A DNA stretch of 64,000 nucleotides from Rhodococcus sp. X156 (GTDB lineage: Bacteria; Actinomycetota; Actinomycetes; Mycobacteriales; Mycobacteriaceae), in assembly GCF_004006015.1 (NCBI RefSeq), contig NZ_CP034766.1, positions 1,054,001 to 1,118,000 of the forward strand, written 5' to 3'. A program made the translations under genes and the position numbers. Shown one piece after another: positions 27,929 through 36,071 of this stretch. The number at the start of each line of letters is the position of its first letter. Within the stretch, counting starts at the first letter, position 1. The notes under the pieces were generated by a model. It saw only the letters and a list, made by a program, of their open reading frames with translations, did not search any database and was not told where the DNA came from.

Positions 27929-28780
27929 ATGAGCGCCGTGGACTTCGCCAAGGGGCACGGCACCCAGAACGACTTCGTGGTGCTGCCCGACGTGGACGGG
28001 ATGCTCGACCTCACCGCCAAGCAGGTGACCGCGCTGTGCGACCGGCGCCGCGGCCTGGGCGCCGACGGCGTGCTGCGGGTGGTGCGCGCCGGCGCGCTGG
28101 AGGAACCCCTCGCCGAGGGGGTGTGCGCCGACGACTGGTTCATGGACTACCGCAACGCCGACGGCTCCATCGCGGAGATGTGCGGCAACGGCGTCCGGGT
28201 GTTCGCGCACTACCTGCGGGCCACCGGCCTGGAGCCGCGCGACGAGTTCGTGGTGGGCACCCGAGCCGGCGCCCGGCCGGTGGTGGTGCACGCCGGCGAC
28301 GGCGCGTTCGGCGAGGTGACCGTGGACATGGGCCCGGCCCGGGTGCTCGGCGGCGGCACCGCCGCCCTGGCCGGGGAGCTCTTCGGCGGCGTGGCCGTGG
28401 ACCTGGGCAACCCGCACCTGGCCTGCGTCACCGACCGCGACCTCAGCACCTTCGACCTGAGCACCCAGCCCGGCTTCGACGCCACGCTCTTCCCGCACGG
28501 GGTGAACATCGAGCTCGTCAGCCCGCTGGCCGGGGGCGAGGTGCACATGCGGGTGCACGAGCGCGGGGTGGGGGAGACCCGCTCCTGCGGCACCGGCACC
28601 GTCGCCGCTGCGGTCGCCGCCCTCAAGGTCGCGGGGGCGAGCACCGGGGACGTGGCGGTGAACGTGCTCGGCGGACAGGTGCGGGTGAGCATCTCCGAGC
28701 ACACCAGCCACCTGCGCGGCCCGTCCGTGCTGCTGGCGCACGGCAGCATCGACCCGCACTGGTGGGCCGCCCCGGCATAG
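27929..28780 (+). CDS. dapF: Diaminopimelate epimerase DapF
   Basis: A 283-residue cofactor-independent epimerase converting LL- to meso-diaminopimelate for lysine and peptidoglycan synthesis. The two catalytic cysteines lie in EMCGNGVRV and RSCGTGT, one in each half of the fold. The start is ATG 27929, with GTG 27938 as an alternative. It precedes hflX, as in M. tuberculosis (Rv2726c-Rv2725c). Confidence 0.97.
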   Translation: MSAVDFAKGHGTQNDFVVLPDVDGMLDLTAKQVTALCDRRRGLGADGVLRVVRAGALEEPLAEGVCADDWFMDYRNADGSIAEMCGNGVRVFAHYLRATGLEPRDEFVVGTRAGARPVVVHAGDGAFGEVTVDMGPARVLGGGTAALAGELFGGVAVDLGNPHLACVTDRDLSTFDLSTQPGFDATLFPHGVNIELVSPLAGGEVHMRVHERGVGETRSCGTGTVAAAVAALKVAGASTGDVAVNVLGGQVRVSISEHTSHLRGPSVLLAHGSIDPHWWAAPA

Positions 28781-28841
28781 GTTCTGCCCTGGGCATATCT
28801 CAGTGGGCAATCATCGCGTTCCGTGGGACCATGGACGTTGT

Positions 28842-30392
28842 ATGACGAACTCATCCACGTGGGACGACCACGACACAGATGCCCCCATCGACGCCGCTGC
28901 CGCGGACGGTGCCCCCTTCGACGAGGTTCCCCTCGGCGAGGCCGAGTCCCCGGACGGCGCCTCCGGAGACACCTTCTCCCCGGGCCCCGATCACGACCCC
29001 TCGGTCGGCGAGATGCAGCTGCAGGAGCGCACCTCGTTGCGCCGCGTCGCCGGGCTGTCCACCGAGCTCACCGACGTCACCGAGGTCGAGTACCGCCAGC
29101 TCCGCCTGGAGCGCGTCGTGCTCGTCGGTGTCTGGATGCAGGGCAGCACCGCCGAGGACGCCGAGCTGAGCCTGGCCGAGCTGGCCGCGCTGGCCGAGAC
29201 CGCCGGCTCGGAGGTGCTCGAGGGCCTGGTCCAGCGGCGCGACAAGCCCGACCCGGCCACCTACATCGGCTCCGGCAAGGCTGCCGAGCTGCGCGACATC
29301 GTGGTGGCCACCGGCGCGGACACCGTGATCTGCGACGGCGAGCTGACCCCGGCGCAGCTGAACGCGCTGGAGAAGGTGGTCAAGGTCAAGGTGGTGGACC
29401 GCACCGCGCTGATCCTGGACATCTTCGCCCAGCACGCCACGTCCCGCGAGGGCAAGGCGCAGGTGGCGCTGGCCCAGATGCAGTACATGCTTCCCCGCCT
29501 GCGCGGCTGGGGTGAGTCGATGTCCCGGCAGGCCGGCGGTGCCGGCGGCAGTGCCGGCGGGGTGGGTCTGCGTGGACCTGGTGAGACCAAGATCGAGACC
29601 GACCGGCGACGCATCCGCGAGCGGATGGCCAAGCTGCGTCGGGAGATCAAGGGCATGAAGCAGGCGCGCGACACCAAGCGCGACAGCCGCCGCCGCAACG
29701 AGGTGCCCAGCGTGGCCATCGCCGGCTACACCAACGCCGGCAAGTCCAGCCTGCTCAACGCCCTCACCGGTGCCGGGGTGCTGGTGCAGAACGCGCTGTT
29801 CGCCACCCTCGACCCCACCACGCGCCGGTCCGAGCTGGCCGACGGTCGCGAGTACGTGCTCACCGACACGGTGGGGTTCGTGCGGCACCTGCCCACCCAG
29901 CTGATCGAGGCGTTCCGCTCCACCCTGGAGGAGGTCGCCGACGCCGACCTGCTGCTGCACGTGGTGGACGGGTCGGACCCGCAGCCCACCCAGCAGGTGG
30001 CCGCGGTGCGCCAGGTGCTGGTGGAGGTGGCCGACGAGCGCAAGACCGGGCTGCCGCCGGAGCTGATCGTGGTGAACAAGGTGGACGTGGCCGACCCGGT
30101 GGTGCTGGCGCAGCTGCGCAACCTGATGCCGGACGCGGTCTTCGTCTCCGCCCACACCGGGGAGGGCATGGACGAGCTGCGGCAGCGGCTGGTCGAGCTG
30201 ATGCCGCACCCGGAGGTGGAGGTGGACGTGCTCGTGCCCTTCACCCGCGGTGAGCTGGTCGCGCGGGTGCACTCCGAGGGGGAGGTGCTCGAGGAGACCC
30301 ACCAGCCCGAGGGCACGCACCTGCGGGCGCGGGTGCGTGCCGACCTCGGAGCGGCGCTGGTGGAGTTCGCCAGCCCGCAGGTGCCCGCCTAG
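28842..30392 (+). CDS. hflX: GTPase HflX
   Basis: A 516-residue ribosome-associated GTPase that splits stalled 70S ribosomes under stress. After an acidic, disordered N-terminus come the HflX domain ([16 protein letters not shown]), the Gly-rich linker [20 protein letters not shown], and the G domain with G1 [13 protein letters not shown]3 [10 protein letters not shown] and G4 NKVD. The ATG at 28842 is supported by homologue starts. Its TAG stop overlaps that of the convergent lexA gene in one CTAG, so no terminator separates them. Confidence 0.95.
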   Translation: MTNSSTWDDHDTDAPIDAAAADGAPFDEVPLGEAESPDGASGDTFSPGPDHDPSVGEMQLQERTSLRRVAGLSTELTDVTEVEYRQLRLERVVLVGVWMQGSTAEDAELSLAELAALAETAGSEVLEGLVQRRDKPDPATYIGSGKAAELRDIVVATGADTVICDGELTPAQLNALEKVVKVKVVDRTALILDIFAQHATSREGKAQVALAQMQYMLPRLRGWGESMSRQAGGAGGSAGGVGLRGPGETKIETDRRRIRERMAKLRREIKGMKQARDTKRDSRRRNEVPSVAIAGYTNAGKSSLLNALTGAGVLVQNALFATLDPTTRRSELADGREYVLTDTVGFVRHLPTQLIEAFRSTLEEVADADLLLHVVDGSDPQPTQQVAAVRQVLVEVADERKTGLPPELIVVNKVDVADPVVLAQLRNLMPDAVFVSAHTGEGMDELRQRLVELMPHPEVEVDVLVPFTRGELVARVHSEGEVLEETHQPEGTHLRARVRADLGAALVEFASPQVPA

Positions 30393-31132
30393 AGCTTGCG
30401 CATCACCGAGACCACCTTGCCGAGCACGGTGGCCTCGTTGCCGGGGATGGGCTCGAAGGCGGCGTTGTGCGGCATCAGCCACACCTCGCCGTCTCGGCGC
30501 TTGAACGTCTTGACGGTGGCCTCGCCGTCGATCATGGCGGCCACGACGTCACCGTTCTCGGCGACGTTCTGCTGGCGCACCACCACCCAGTCGCCGTCGC
30601 AGATCGCCGCGTCGATCATCGACTCGCCGACCACGCGGAGCATGAACAGGGTGCCGTCGCCCACCAGCTCGCGGGGGAGGGGGAAGACCTCTTCCACCGC
30701 CTGCTCGGCCAGGATGGGGCCACCGGCGGCGATGCGGCCCAGCACCGGCACAAAGGTGGGGGTGGGCATCTGCTGCAGCACGCTGCCGCCCTCACCGGTG
30801 GTGGCCGCAGCCGCCTGGTTGGCCAGGTCCTCGGGCATCCGCACGTCCACCGCCCGCGGGCGGTTGGGGTCGCGTCGGAGAAACCCCTTGCGCTCCAACG
30901 CCTTGAGCTGGTGGGACACCGATGAGGTGGAGGTGAGGCCGACGGCCTCGCCGATCTCGCGGACGCTGGGCGGGTAGCCCCGCACCTCGACCGAGTCCCG
31001 GATCACCTCGAGCACCTTGCGCTGGCGCGGCGTGAGGCCGGCGGCGGCGGCCGACAGGTCGGCGGTCTCCTCGGCGGTGGCACCCGGAGCGGCACCCGCC
31101 GTGGTCGGGGCGCCGGGAGTGTGGCTGCTCAT
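30389..31132 (-). CDS. lexA: SOS repressor LexA
   Basis: A 247-residue LexA repressor. The winged helix DNA-binding domain spans about residues 33-100 ([16 protein letters not shown] ... [17 protein letters not shown]). The self-cleavage site Ala136-Gly137 is in RIAAGGPI, and the Ser171/Lys208 catalytic dyad is in VVGESMID and ATVKTFK. RecA filaments trigger the cleavage. A near-consensus SOS box 141-156 bp upstream of the start predicts autoregulation. The ATG at 31132 gives the usual long actinobacterial N-terminal extension of about 30 residues. Confidence 0.98.
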   Translation of the reverse strand: MSSHTPGAPTTAGAAPGATAEETADLSAAAAGLTPRQRKVLEVIRDSVEVRGYPPSVREIGEAVGLTSTSSVSHQLKALERKGFLRRDPNRPRAVDVRMPEDLANQAAAATTGEGGSVLQQMPTPTFVPVLGRIAAGGPILAEQAVEEVFPLPRELVGDGTLFMLRVVGESMIDAAICDGDWVVVRQQNVAENGDVVAAMIDGEATVKTFKRRDGEVWLMPHNAAFEPIPGNEATVLGKVVSVMRKL

Positions 31133-31272
31133 CGTGTGATGCCTCCTGTGGGGAACCGCGAGTGGTCCGGTGCTCTGCGACGAGGCCGCGCGGGTGTGCG
31201 TCCACCTGCGGAACTTCGCCAAAGTGCGGTGGTGTTCTGGTGATTCGAACTTAGTCCTGCAGCAGGTGACAT

Positions 31273-31288
31273 TCAAACACCTGTTCGA
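31273..31288 (-). promoter_or_regulatory. SOS box for lexA
   Basis: TCAAAC-ACCT-GTTCGA matches the LexA box TCGAAC-N4-GTTCGA with a single mismatch at base 3. It lies in the intergenic region between lexA and the divergent ChiZ-like gene, nearer to lexA, which it probably autoregulates. Confidence 0.9.
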
Positions 31289-31352
31289 TCAACACGCCGA
31301 CAGCTCTCGATTTTGTCGGTCGCCCCTGGTAGACATCGACCAGACGTTCGAA

Positions 31353-31368
31353 TCGAACGCCTGTTCGA
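31353..31368 (+). promoter_or_regulatory. Perfect SOS box for the ChiZ-like gene
   Basis: TCGAAC-GCCT-GTTCGA is an exact match to the LexA box. It ends only 14 bp upstream of the ATG of the LysM gene at 31383, so the LexA-bound site would cover the promoter's downstream part or the transcription start itself, giving tight repression. An adjacent TTCGAATCGAA palindrome (31347-31357) overlaps its left arm. Confidence 0.93.
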
Positions 31369-31382
31369 CACGGGAGGTTGAC

Positions 31383-31994
31383 ATGCTCGATCTGGCTGAT
31401 CGCCGCTCCACCCTGCACCGCGCGGGCGTTCGCAACGCACACCCACGTCTCGCTGGCTCACGTCTCACTGACTCCCTGCTGGTTGACCCGCGACGCCGCG
31501 CCGACCTGTTCGAGCTCGAGCGTGAGCTGCGCTCGCTGGGCTCCCTGCGGGCCGGGGACGCTGGGGCGGCGCGCACCGTGGAGGCGCCCCGGCGCACCCG
31601 CCGTCCCCGCGAGGTCGCCCGCCGCCGCCCGGCTGGGCGCCTGGTCGAGTACGGCACCGCCCCGCTCCGCCGGACGGCCTGCACGCCGCGGGTCACTCGG
31701 CCGTCCCCGGCTCAGGTGCGCCTGCGCCTGGTGGTCACCGGCGCCGTGCTCGCCGGCGCGCTCGCGCTCGGCGTGCTCGCCGTGGTGACCCTGGGGGGAG
31801 GCGGCGACGCCCCCATGCCCACGCAGACGGCCGTCACCCAGGTGCGCGCCGGGGAGAGCCTGTCCGCGGTGGCGGTGCGCTCGGCCCCGGGGGTGCCCGC
31901 GGCGGCCATGGTGCAGCGCATCGTCGATCTCAACGCCCTGGACACGGTCGCCGTGCGCCCCGGCCAGTCGTTGGTCGTGCCCGTCGGCGGATGA
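31383..31994 (+). CDS. SOS-inducible LysM membrane protein (ChiZ/Rv2719c-type)
   Basis: A 203-residue membrane protein: an Arg/Pro-rich cytoplasmic N-terminus of about 115 residues, one membrane segment (LRLVVTGAVLAGALALGVLAVV's core near residues 120-140), and a C-terminal LysM peptidoglycan-binding domain (VRAGESLSAVAVRSAPG ... VRPGQSLVVPVGG). It matches Rv2719c/ChiZ, the damage-induced division inhibitor of M. tuberculosis, in position, topology and regulation. The ATG 31383 has a GGGAGG site. It is divergent from lexA and has its own perfect SOS box. Confidence 0.88.
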   Translation: MLDLADRRSTLHRAGVRNAHPRLAGSRLTDSLLVDPRRRADLFELERELRSLGSLRAGDAGAARTVEAPRRTRRPREVARRRPAGRLVEYGTAPLRRTACTPRVTRPSPAQVRLRLVVTGAVLAGALALGVLAVVTLGGGGDAPMPTQTAVTQVRAGESLSAVAVRSAPGVPAAAMVQRIVDLNALDTVAVRPGQSLVVPVGG

Positions 31995-32140
31995 CGCTGG
32001 ACACGTGCTGGCGCCGTCGACCCCGCCGGACTGCTGGTGGCACACCGTCTCCGCGAGGCGGACACGCCGATCGGGCTGGGGAGACACAAAATCCGTTGCC
32101 GATGGCTTGCATCGGGGCCTAGTGGGGATTACGGTCATGA

Positions 32141-32172
32141 CCACAACATCTAGTAGTTACATAGATGTGGTT
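32141..32172 (+). promoter_or_regulatory. Probable NrdR box pair
   Basis: CCACAACATCTAGTAG (32141-32156) agrees at most positions with the palindromic NrdR box ACACTAYATNTAGTGT. A second, less regular site follows at 32157-32172 in the reverse sense. The cores ACATCTA (32146-32152) and TAGATGT (32162-32168) are exact inverse copies, 16 bp apart centre to centre, which fits the paired-box layout that NrdR needs. The neighbouring nrdR gene makes autoregulation likely. Confidence 0.6.
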
Positions 32173-32235
32173 AGTCCACAGGTTGGGGTCCCACTGTGTA
32201 GGGGGATCCACAGGTTGTCCACGGATCCGTCCACA
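32172..32235 (+). promoter_or_regulatory. Cluster of DnaA-box-like motifs
   Basis: Four 9-mers resemble the actinobacterial DnaA box TTGTCCACA: TAGTCCACA (32172-32180), GGATCCACA (32204-32212), TTGTCCACG (32215-32223) and CCGTCCACA (32227-32235). Each has one to three mismatches. DnaA control of ribonucleotide reductase genes is known in E. coli. It is not an origin: no dnaA or dnaN is nearby. Functional binding is inference. Confidence 0.4.
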
Positions 32236-32305
32236 CCCACGCCCTAGCTTGGCGTGCTCCGACGGCCTGCGGGCAGCGGGGCTTGTCGTCCGAGAAGGGG
32301 ATGTC

Positions 32306-32776
32306 GTGCACTGTCCGTTCTGTCGTCACTCCGACTCTCGCGTGGTCGACTCGCGCGAGGTCGAGGACGGCCAGGCCATCCGCCGCCGTCGCGCGTGCCC
32401 GGAGTGCGGGCGGCGCTTCACCACGGTGGAGAACGCGGTGCTGTCGGTGGTCAAGCGCAGCGGCGTCACCGAGCCCTTCAGCCGCGACAAGGTGATGGTG
32501 GGCGTGCGTCGCGCCTGCCAGGGCCGACCCGTCAACGACGACGCGCTCAGCCTGCTGGCCCAGCAGGTGGAGGACCAGGTGCGGGCCGGGGGATCGGCCG
32601 AGATCCCCAGCCACGAGGTCGGCCTGGCCATCCTCGGTCCGCTGCGTGAGCTCGACGAGGTCGCCTACCTGCGGTTCGCCTCCGTCTACCGCTCCTTCAC
32701 CTCCGCCGACGACTTCGAGAAGGAGATCCGCGCGCTGCGTCAGCACGCGCCGCACGCGGACGGCGTCTCCGAGTAG
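32306..32776 (+). CDS. nrdR: Transcriptional repressor NrdR
   Basis: A 156-residue regulator of ribonucleotide reductase genes. The N-terminal zinc ribbon (CPFC ... [10 protein letters not shown]) binds the NrdR box, and the ATP-cone (residues about 46-136) senses ATP/dATP. The GTG start at 32306 gives MHCPFC, the usual start. It is 128 bp upstream of nrdJ in the same direction and would repress its own operon when dATP is plentiful. Confidence 0.97.
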   Translation: MHCPFCRHSDSRVVDSREVEDGQAIRRRRACPECGRRFTTVENAVLSVVKRSGVTEPFSRDKVMVGVRRACQGRPVNDDALSLLAQQVEDQVRAGGSAEIPSHEVGLAILGPLRELDEVAYLRFASVYRSFTSADDFEKEIRALRQHAPHADGVSE

Positions 32777-32826
32777 TCCCGCACCGTCTGCGGCGCAGGC
32801 GGCCGGCGGCCACCCCACAGCACCCC

Positions 32827-32844
32827 ACCGGCACTCGTGCCGGT
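32827..32844 (+). terminator. Small hairpin between nrdR and nrdJ
   Basis: ACCGGCAC-TC-GTGCCGGT forms a perfect 8-bp inverted repeat followed by TTCCC. It could attenuate read-through from nrdR into nrdJ or stabilise the transcript end. The weak T-run makes full termination unlikely. Confidence 0.45.
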
Positions 32845-32904
32845 TTCCCACCCCATTCAGCAACGCCAGACCAGAGCAGCAGCAGTGAGAGAGAGGCCCA
32901 TCCC

Positions 32905-35763
32905 ATGACGGAGACCGTCGGAGCCCACACATCCGGTTCGAGCAGCCGCTCGGCCAAGGGCGGCAAGCAGAACCGCAAGGCCGGCGTTCGGATGGAGCGG
33001 GTCTACACCACTGCGGGCGTGCACCCCTACGACGAGGTCACCTGGGCCCAGCGCGACGTGGTCATGACCAACTGGCGCGACGGCACGGTGAACTTCGAGC
33101 AGCGCGGGGTGGAGTTCCCCGAGAGCTGGTCGCTCAACGCCGTCAACATCGTCACCAGCAAGTACTTCCGCGGGGCGGCCGGCTCGGACACCCGCGAGCG
33201 CAGCCTGCGCCAGCTGCTCAACCGCGTGGTGGACACCTACACCAAGGCCGGCCTGGAGCACGGCTACTTCGCCTCCGACGAGGACGCGGAGATCTTCTCC
33301 CACGAGCTCACCTGGATGCTGCTCAACCAGGTCTTCAGCTTCAACTCCCCGGTGTGGTTCAACGTCGGCACCGCCTCGCCGCAGCAGGTCAGCGCCTGCT
33401 TCATCCTCGCGGTGGACGACACCATGGACTCGATCCTGAACTGGTACAAGGAAGAGGGGATGATCTTCAAGGGCGGCTCCGGCGCCGGCCTGAACCTCTC
33501 CCGCATCCGCTCCTCCAAGGAGCTGCTGTCCTCCGGCGGCACCGCCTCCGGCCCGGTCAGCTTCATGCGTGGTGCCGACGCCTCCGCCGGCACCATCAAG
33601 TCCGGTGGCGCCACCCGCCGCGCGGCCAAGATGGTCGTCCTCGACGTCGACCACCCCGACATCCAGGAGTTCGTCGAGACCAAGGCCAAGGAGGAGAACA
33701 AGATCCGCGTTCTCCGCGACGCCGGTTACGACATGGACCTCGGTGGCGCCGACATCACCAGCGTGCAGTACCAGAACGCCAACAACTCGGTGCGCGTCAG
33801 CGACGAGTTCATGCGCGCGGTGGAGAACAGCAGCGAGTTCGGTCTGCGCGCCCGCGACACCGGCGACGTCATCGAGACGGTGGACGCCAAGACGCTGTTC
33901 CGCTCCATCGCCACCGCCGCGTGGGAGTGCGCCGACCCGGGCATCCAGTACGACGACACCATCAACGACTGGCACACCTGCCCCGAGTCGGGCCGCATCA
34001 GCGCCTCCAACCCCTGCAGCGAGTACATGCACCTGGACAACTCCAGCTGCAACCTGGCGTCGCTGAACCTGATGAAGTTCCTGACCGACGACGGCGGCTT
34101 CGACGCGGCCACCTTCGCCAAGGCCGTCGAGATCATCATCACCGCGATGGACATCTCCATCTGCTTCGCCGACTTCCCCACCGAGCCCATCGGGGACACC
34201 ACCCGCAAGTTCCGTCAGCTGGGCATCGGCTACGCCAACCTGGGCGCGCTGCTCATGGCCACCGGCCACGCCTACGACTCCGAGGGTGGCCGGGCGCTCG
34301 CCGCGTCCATCACCTCGCTGATGACCGGTGCCGCCTACAAGCGCTCCGCCGAAATGGCCGGCGTGGTCGGCCCGTACGAGGGCTACGCCCGCAACGCCGA
34401 GGCGCACCAGCGCGTCATGCGCAAGCACGCCGCGGCCAACGACCAGGTGCGCACCCTGCACCGCACCGACGCTGCCGTGCACAAGGCGGCCACCGCGGTG
34501 TGGCAGGAGGGCCTCAAGATCGGTGCCGCCAACGGCTGGCGCAACGCCCAGGCCAGCGTCCTGGCGCCCACCGGCACCATCGGCTTCATGATGGACTGCG
34601 ACACCACCGGCATCGAGCCGGACTTCTCGCTGGTCAAGTTCAAGAAGCTGGTCGGCGGCGGCTCCATGCAGATCGTCAACCAGACGGTGCCGCGCGCGCT
34701 GACCTCGCTGGGCTACCAGCCCGAGCAGGTCGAGGCCATCGTCGAGCACATCGCGGCCAAGGGCCACGTCATCGACGCTCCCGGCCTGCGCCCGGAGCAC
34801 TACGAGGTGTTCGACTGCGCCATGGGTGCCCGGGCCATCGCCCCGATGGGCCACGTCCGGATGATGGCAGCGGCCCAGCCGTTCCTGTCCGGTGCCATCT
34901 CCAAGACGGTGAACATGCCGGAGACGGCCACCGTCGAGGAGGTCGAGGGCATCTACTTCGACAGCTGGAAGCTGGGCATCAAGGCGCTGGCCATCTACCG
35001 CGACAACTGCAAGGTGGGCCAGCCGCTGTCCGCCGGCAGCTCGGGCTCGGCCAGCTCCAACAAGACCGTGGTCACCGAGATCGTGGAGGCCGCGCCCACC
35101 CGCAAGCGCCTGCCCAAGAAGCGCAACGGCCAGACGGTGTCCTTCGCCGTCGGTGGCGCCGAGGGCTACGTGACGGCGGGCAACTACCCCGACGGCCACG
35201 TGGGCGAGATCTTCGTCAAGATGAGCAAGCAGGGCTCCACCCTCTCCGGGGTGATGGACGCCTTCTCCATGGCCATCTCCATCGCGCTGCAGTACGGCGT
35301 GCCGCTGGAGACCTACGTGTCCAAGTTCGTGAACATGCGCTTCGAGCCGTCGGGCATGACCGACGACCCGGACGTGCGCATCGCGACCTCGGTGGTGGAC
35401 TACCTGTTCCGTCGCCTGGCGCTGGACCACCTGCCGGCGGAGAAGCGCGCCGAGCTGGGCATCTACTCCGCGGAGGAGCGCTCGGCCAAGGTGGCGGCCA
35501 CCGACTACGGCACCGGTGCCCCGGCCGAGGTGGACGTGGAGGGTCTGCGCTCCGGCGTGGGCACCGAGCCCACCGTCGACCCGGACGAGGTGGCCGTGGC
35601 CTCGCCCGCCCCGGGTGGTGTCGGCAGCTCGGCTGAGCTGCTGGAGCTGGTGATGGGCATGGCCACCGACGCGCCGCTGTGCTTCACCTGCGGCACCAAG
35701 ATGCGCCCGGCCGGCTCCTGCTACGTCTGCGAGGGCTGCGGCTCCACCAGCGGCTGCAGCTGA
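32905..35763 (+). CDS. nrdJ: Vitamin B12-dependent (class II) ribonucleotide reductase NrdJ
   Basis: A 952-residue adenosylcobalamin-dependent ribonucleotide reductase, converting NDPs to dNDPs with or without oxygen. The NPCSEYMHLDNSSCNLASLN segment near residue 370 holds the Asn-Cys-Glu active-site residues and an SCN motif. The C-terminal zinc-ribbon tail CFTCGTKMRPAGSCYVCEGCG carries the redox cysteines that re-reduce the active site. The length is typical for actinobacterial NrdJ. ATG 32905 follows GAGAGAGAGG. No cobalamin riboswitch is visible upstream. Control is probably by NrdR. Confidence 0.98.
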   Translation: MTETVGAHTSGSSSRSAKGGKQNRKAGVRMERVYTTAGVHPYDEVTWAQRDVVMTNWRDGTVNFEQRGVEFPESWSLNAVNIVTSKYFRGAAGSDTRERSLRQLLNRVVDTYTKAGLEHGYFASDEDAEIFSHELTWMLLNQVFSFNSPVWFNVGTASPQQVSACFILAVDDTMDSILNWYKEEGMIFKGGSGAGLNLSRIRSSKELLSSGGTASGPVSFMRGADASAGTIKSGGATRRAAKMVVLDVDHPDIQEFVETKAKEENKIRVLRDAGYDMDLGGADITSVQYQNANNSVRVSDEFMRAVENSSEFGLRARDTGDVIETVDAKTLFRSIATAAWECADPGIQYDDTINDWHTCPESGRISASNPCSEYMHLDNSSCNLASLNLMKFLTDDGGFDAATFAKAVEIIITAMDISICFADFPTEPIGDTTRKFRQLGIGYANLGALLMATGHAYDSEGGRALAASITSLMTGAAYKRSAEMAGVVGPYEGYARNAEAHQRVMRKHAAANDQVRTLHRTDAAVHKAATAVWQEGLKIGAANGWRNAQASVLAPTGTIGFMMDCDTTGIEPDFSLVKFKKLVGGGSMQIVNQTVPRALTSLGYQPEQVEAIVEHIAAKGHVIDAPGLRPEHYEVFDCAMGARAIAPMGHVRMMAAAQPFLSGAISKTVNMPETATVEEVEGIYFDSWKLGIKALAIYRDNCKVGQPLSAGSSGSASSNKTVVTEIVEAAPTRKRLPKKRNGQTVSFAVGGAEGYVTAGNYPDGHVGEIFVKMSKQGSTLSGVMDAFSMAISIALQYGVPLETYVSKFVNMRFEPSGMTDDPDVRIATSVVDYLFRRLALDHLPAEKRAELGIYSAEERSAKVAATDYGTGAPAEVDVEGLRSGVGTEPTVDPDEVAVASPAPGGVGSSAELLELVMGMATDAPLCFTCGTKMRPAGSCYVCEGCGSTSGCS

Positions 35764-35769
35764 CGGCGA

Positions 35770-35831
35770 GGCTTGCCGGGATGTCCCGGCGGGCTCGCCG
35801 GGATGTCCCGGGGGGCTTGCCGGGATGTCAC
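35770..35831. repeat. 22-bp tandem repeat after nrdJ, 2.8 copies
   Basis: Units at 35770-35791, 35792-35813 and a partial 35814-35831 share GGCTYGCCGGGATGTCCCGG. Each full unit contains CCGGGA-TG-TCCCGG, a perfect 14-bp inverted repeat, so the array can fold into serial small hairpins. It starts 6 bp after the nrdJ stop. Confidence 0.9.
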
Positions 35832-35853
35832 TTCGGCTTGCGGTGACATTTTC
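35825..35853 (+). terminator. nrdJ terminator, hairpin with T-tract
   Basis: ATGTCAC (35825-35831) pairs with GTGACAT (35843-35849) around an 11-base loop, followed by TTTTC. This is one of few hairpins in the window with a T-tract and is the best candidate for the intrinsic terminator of nrdJ. Confidence 0.7.
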
Positions 35854-35888
35854 TTGCCAAGCTCGGCAACTCGTCTGAACTTGGCAAG
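35853..35888. terminator. Second hairpin downstream of nrdJ
   Basis: CTTGCCAAG (35853-35861) and CTTGGCAAG (35880-35888) form a perfect 9-bp stem with an 18-base loop. It directly follows the T-tract of the previous hairpin, so it may be an operator-like element or a backup terminator. Confidence 0.5.
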
Positions 35889-35900
35889 TAGCTCCTCTCA

Positions 35901-35933
35901 GCCGCCCCGGCCGCCTCGCGCGGCCGGGGCGGC
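35901..35933. terminator. Third, GC-rich hairpin downstream of nrdJ
   Basis: GCCGCCCCGGCCGC (35901-35914) pairs perfectly with 35920-35933 around a CTCGC loop, a 14-bp all-GC stem. It probably terminates residual transcription in either direction between nrdJ and the convergent serine hydrolase gene. The rest of the gap to 36071 shows nothing notable. Confidence 0.75.
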
Positions 35934-36071
35934 CCCATTGCCAGAGCCAGGGGCCGGTGCGCTGGAGTGCAACCCTGGTGGCGAACCGGACATCATCGGG
36001 CGTGCACTGAGCGACGTCAGGAGGGGACCGACCCTTGATGGCCACGCTGCCGGAGCCGCAGGAGCTGCCGG

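Larger units (their letters stand above)
31995..32305 (+). other. 311-bp nrdR leader/promoter region
   Basis: A gene-free stretch between the ChiZ-like gene and nrdR. Its first half shows nothing notable. From 32141 it becomes relatively AT-rich and holds an NrdR-box-like pair, a direct repeat TCCACAGGTT at 32175-32184 and 32207-32216 (32 bp apart), and several DnaA-box-like motifs. It presumably contains the nrdRJ promoter. Confidence 0.7.

Noticed and set aside
31347-31368. tRNA T-loop-like GTTCGAATC
   Set aside because: It is part of the overlapping SOS-box palindromes; no cloverleaf can be drawn around it.
32172-32235. Chromosomal replication origin
   Set aside because: DnaA-like motifs are few and imperfect, and no dnaA, dnaN or gyrB is nearby.
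32777-32904. Cobalamin riboswitch before nrdJ
   Set aside because: The gap is only 128 bp, too short, and no B12-box is visible; only a small hairpin is present.
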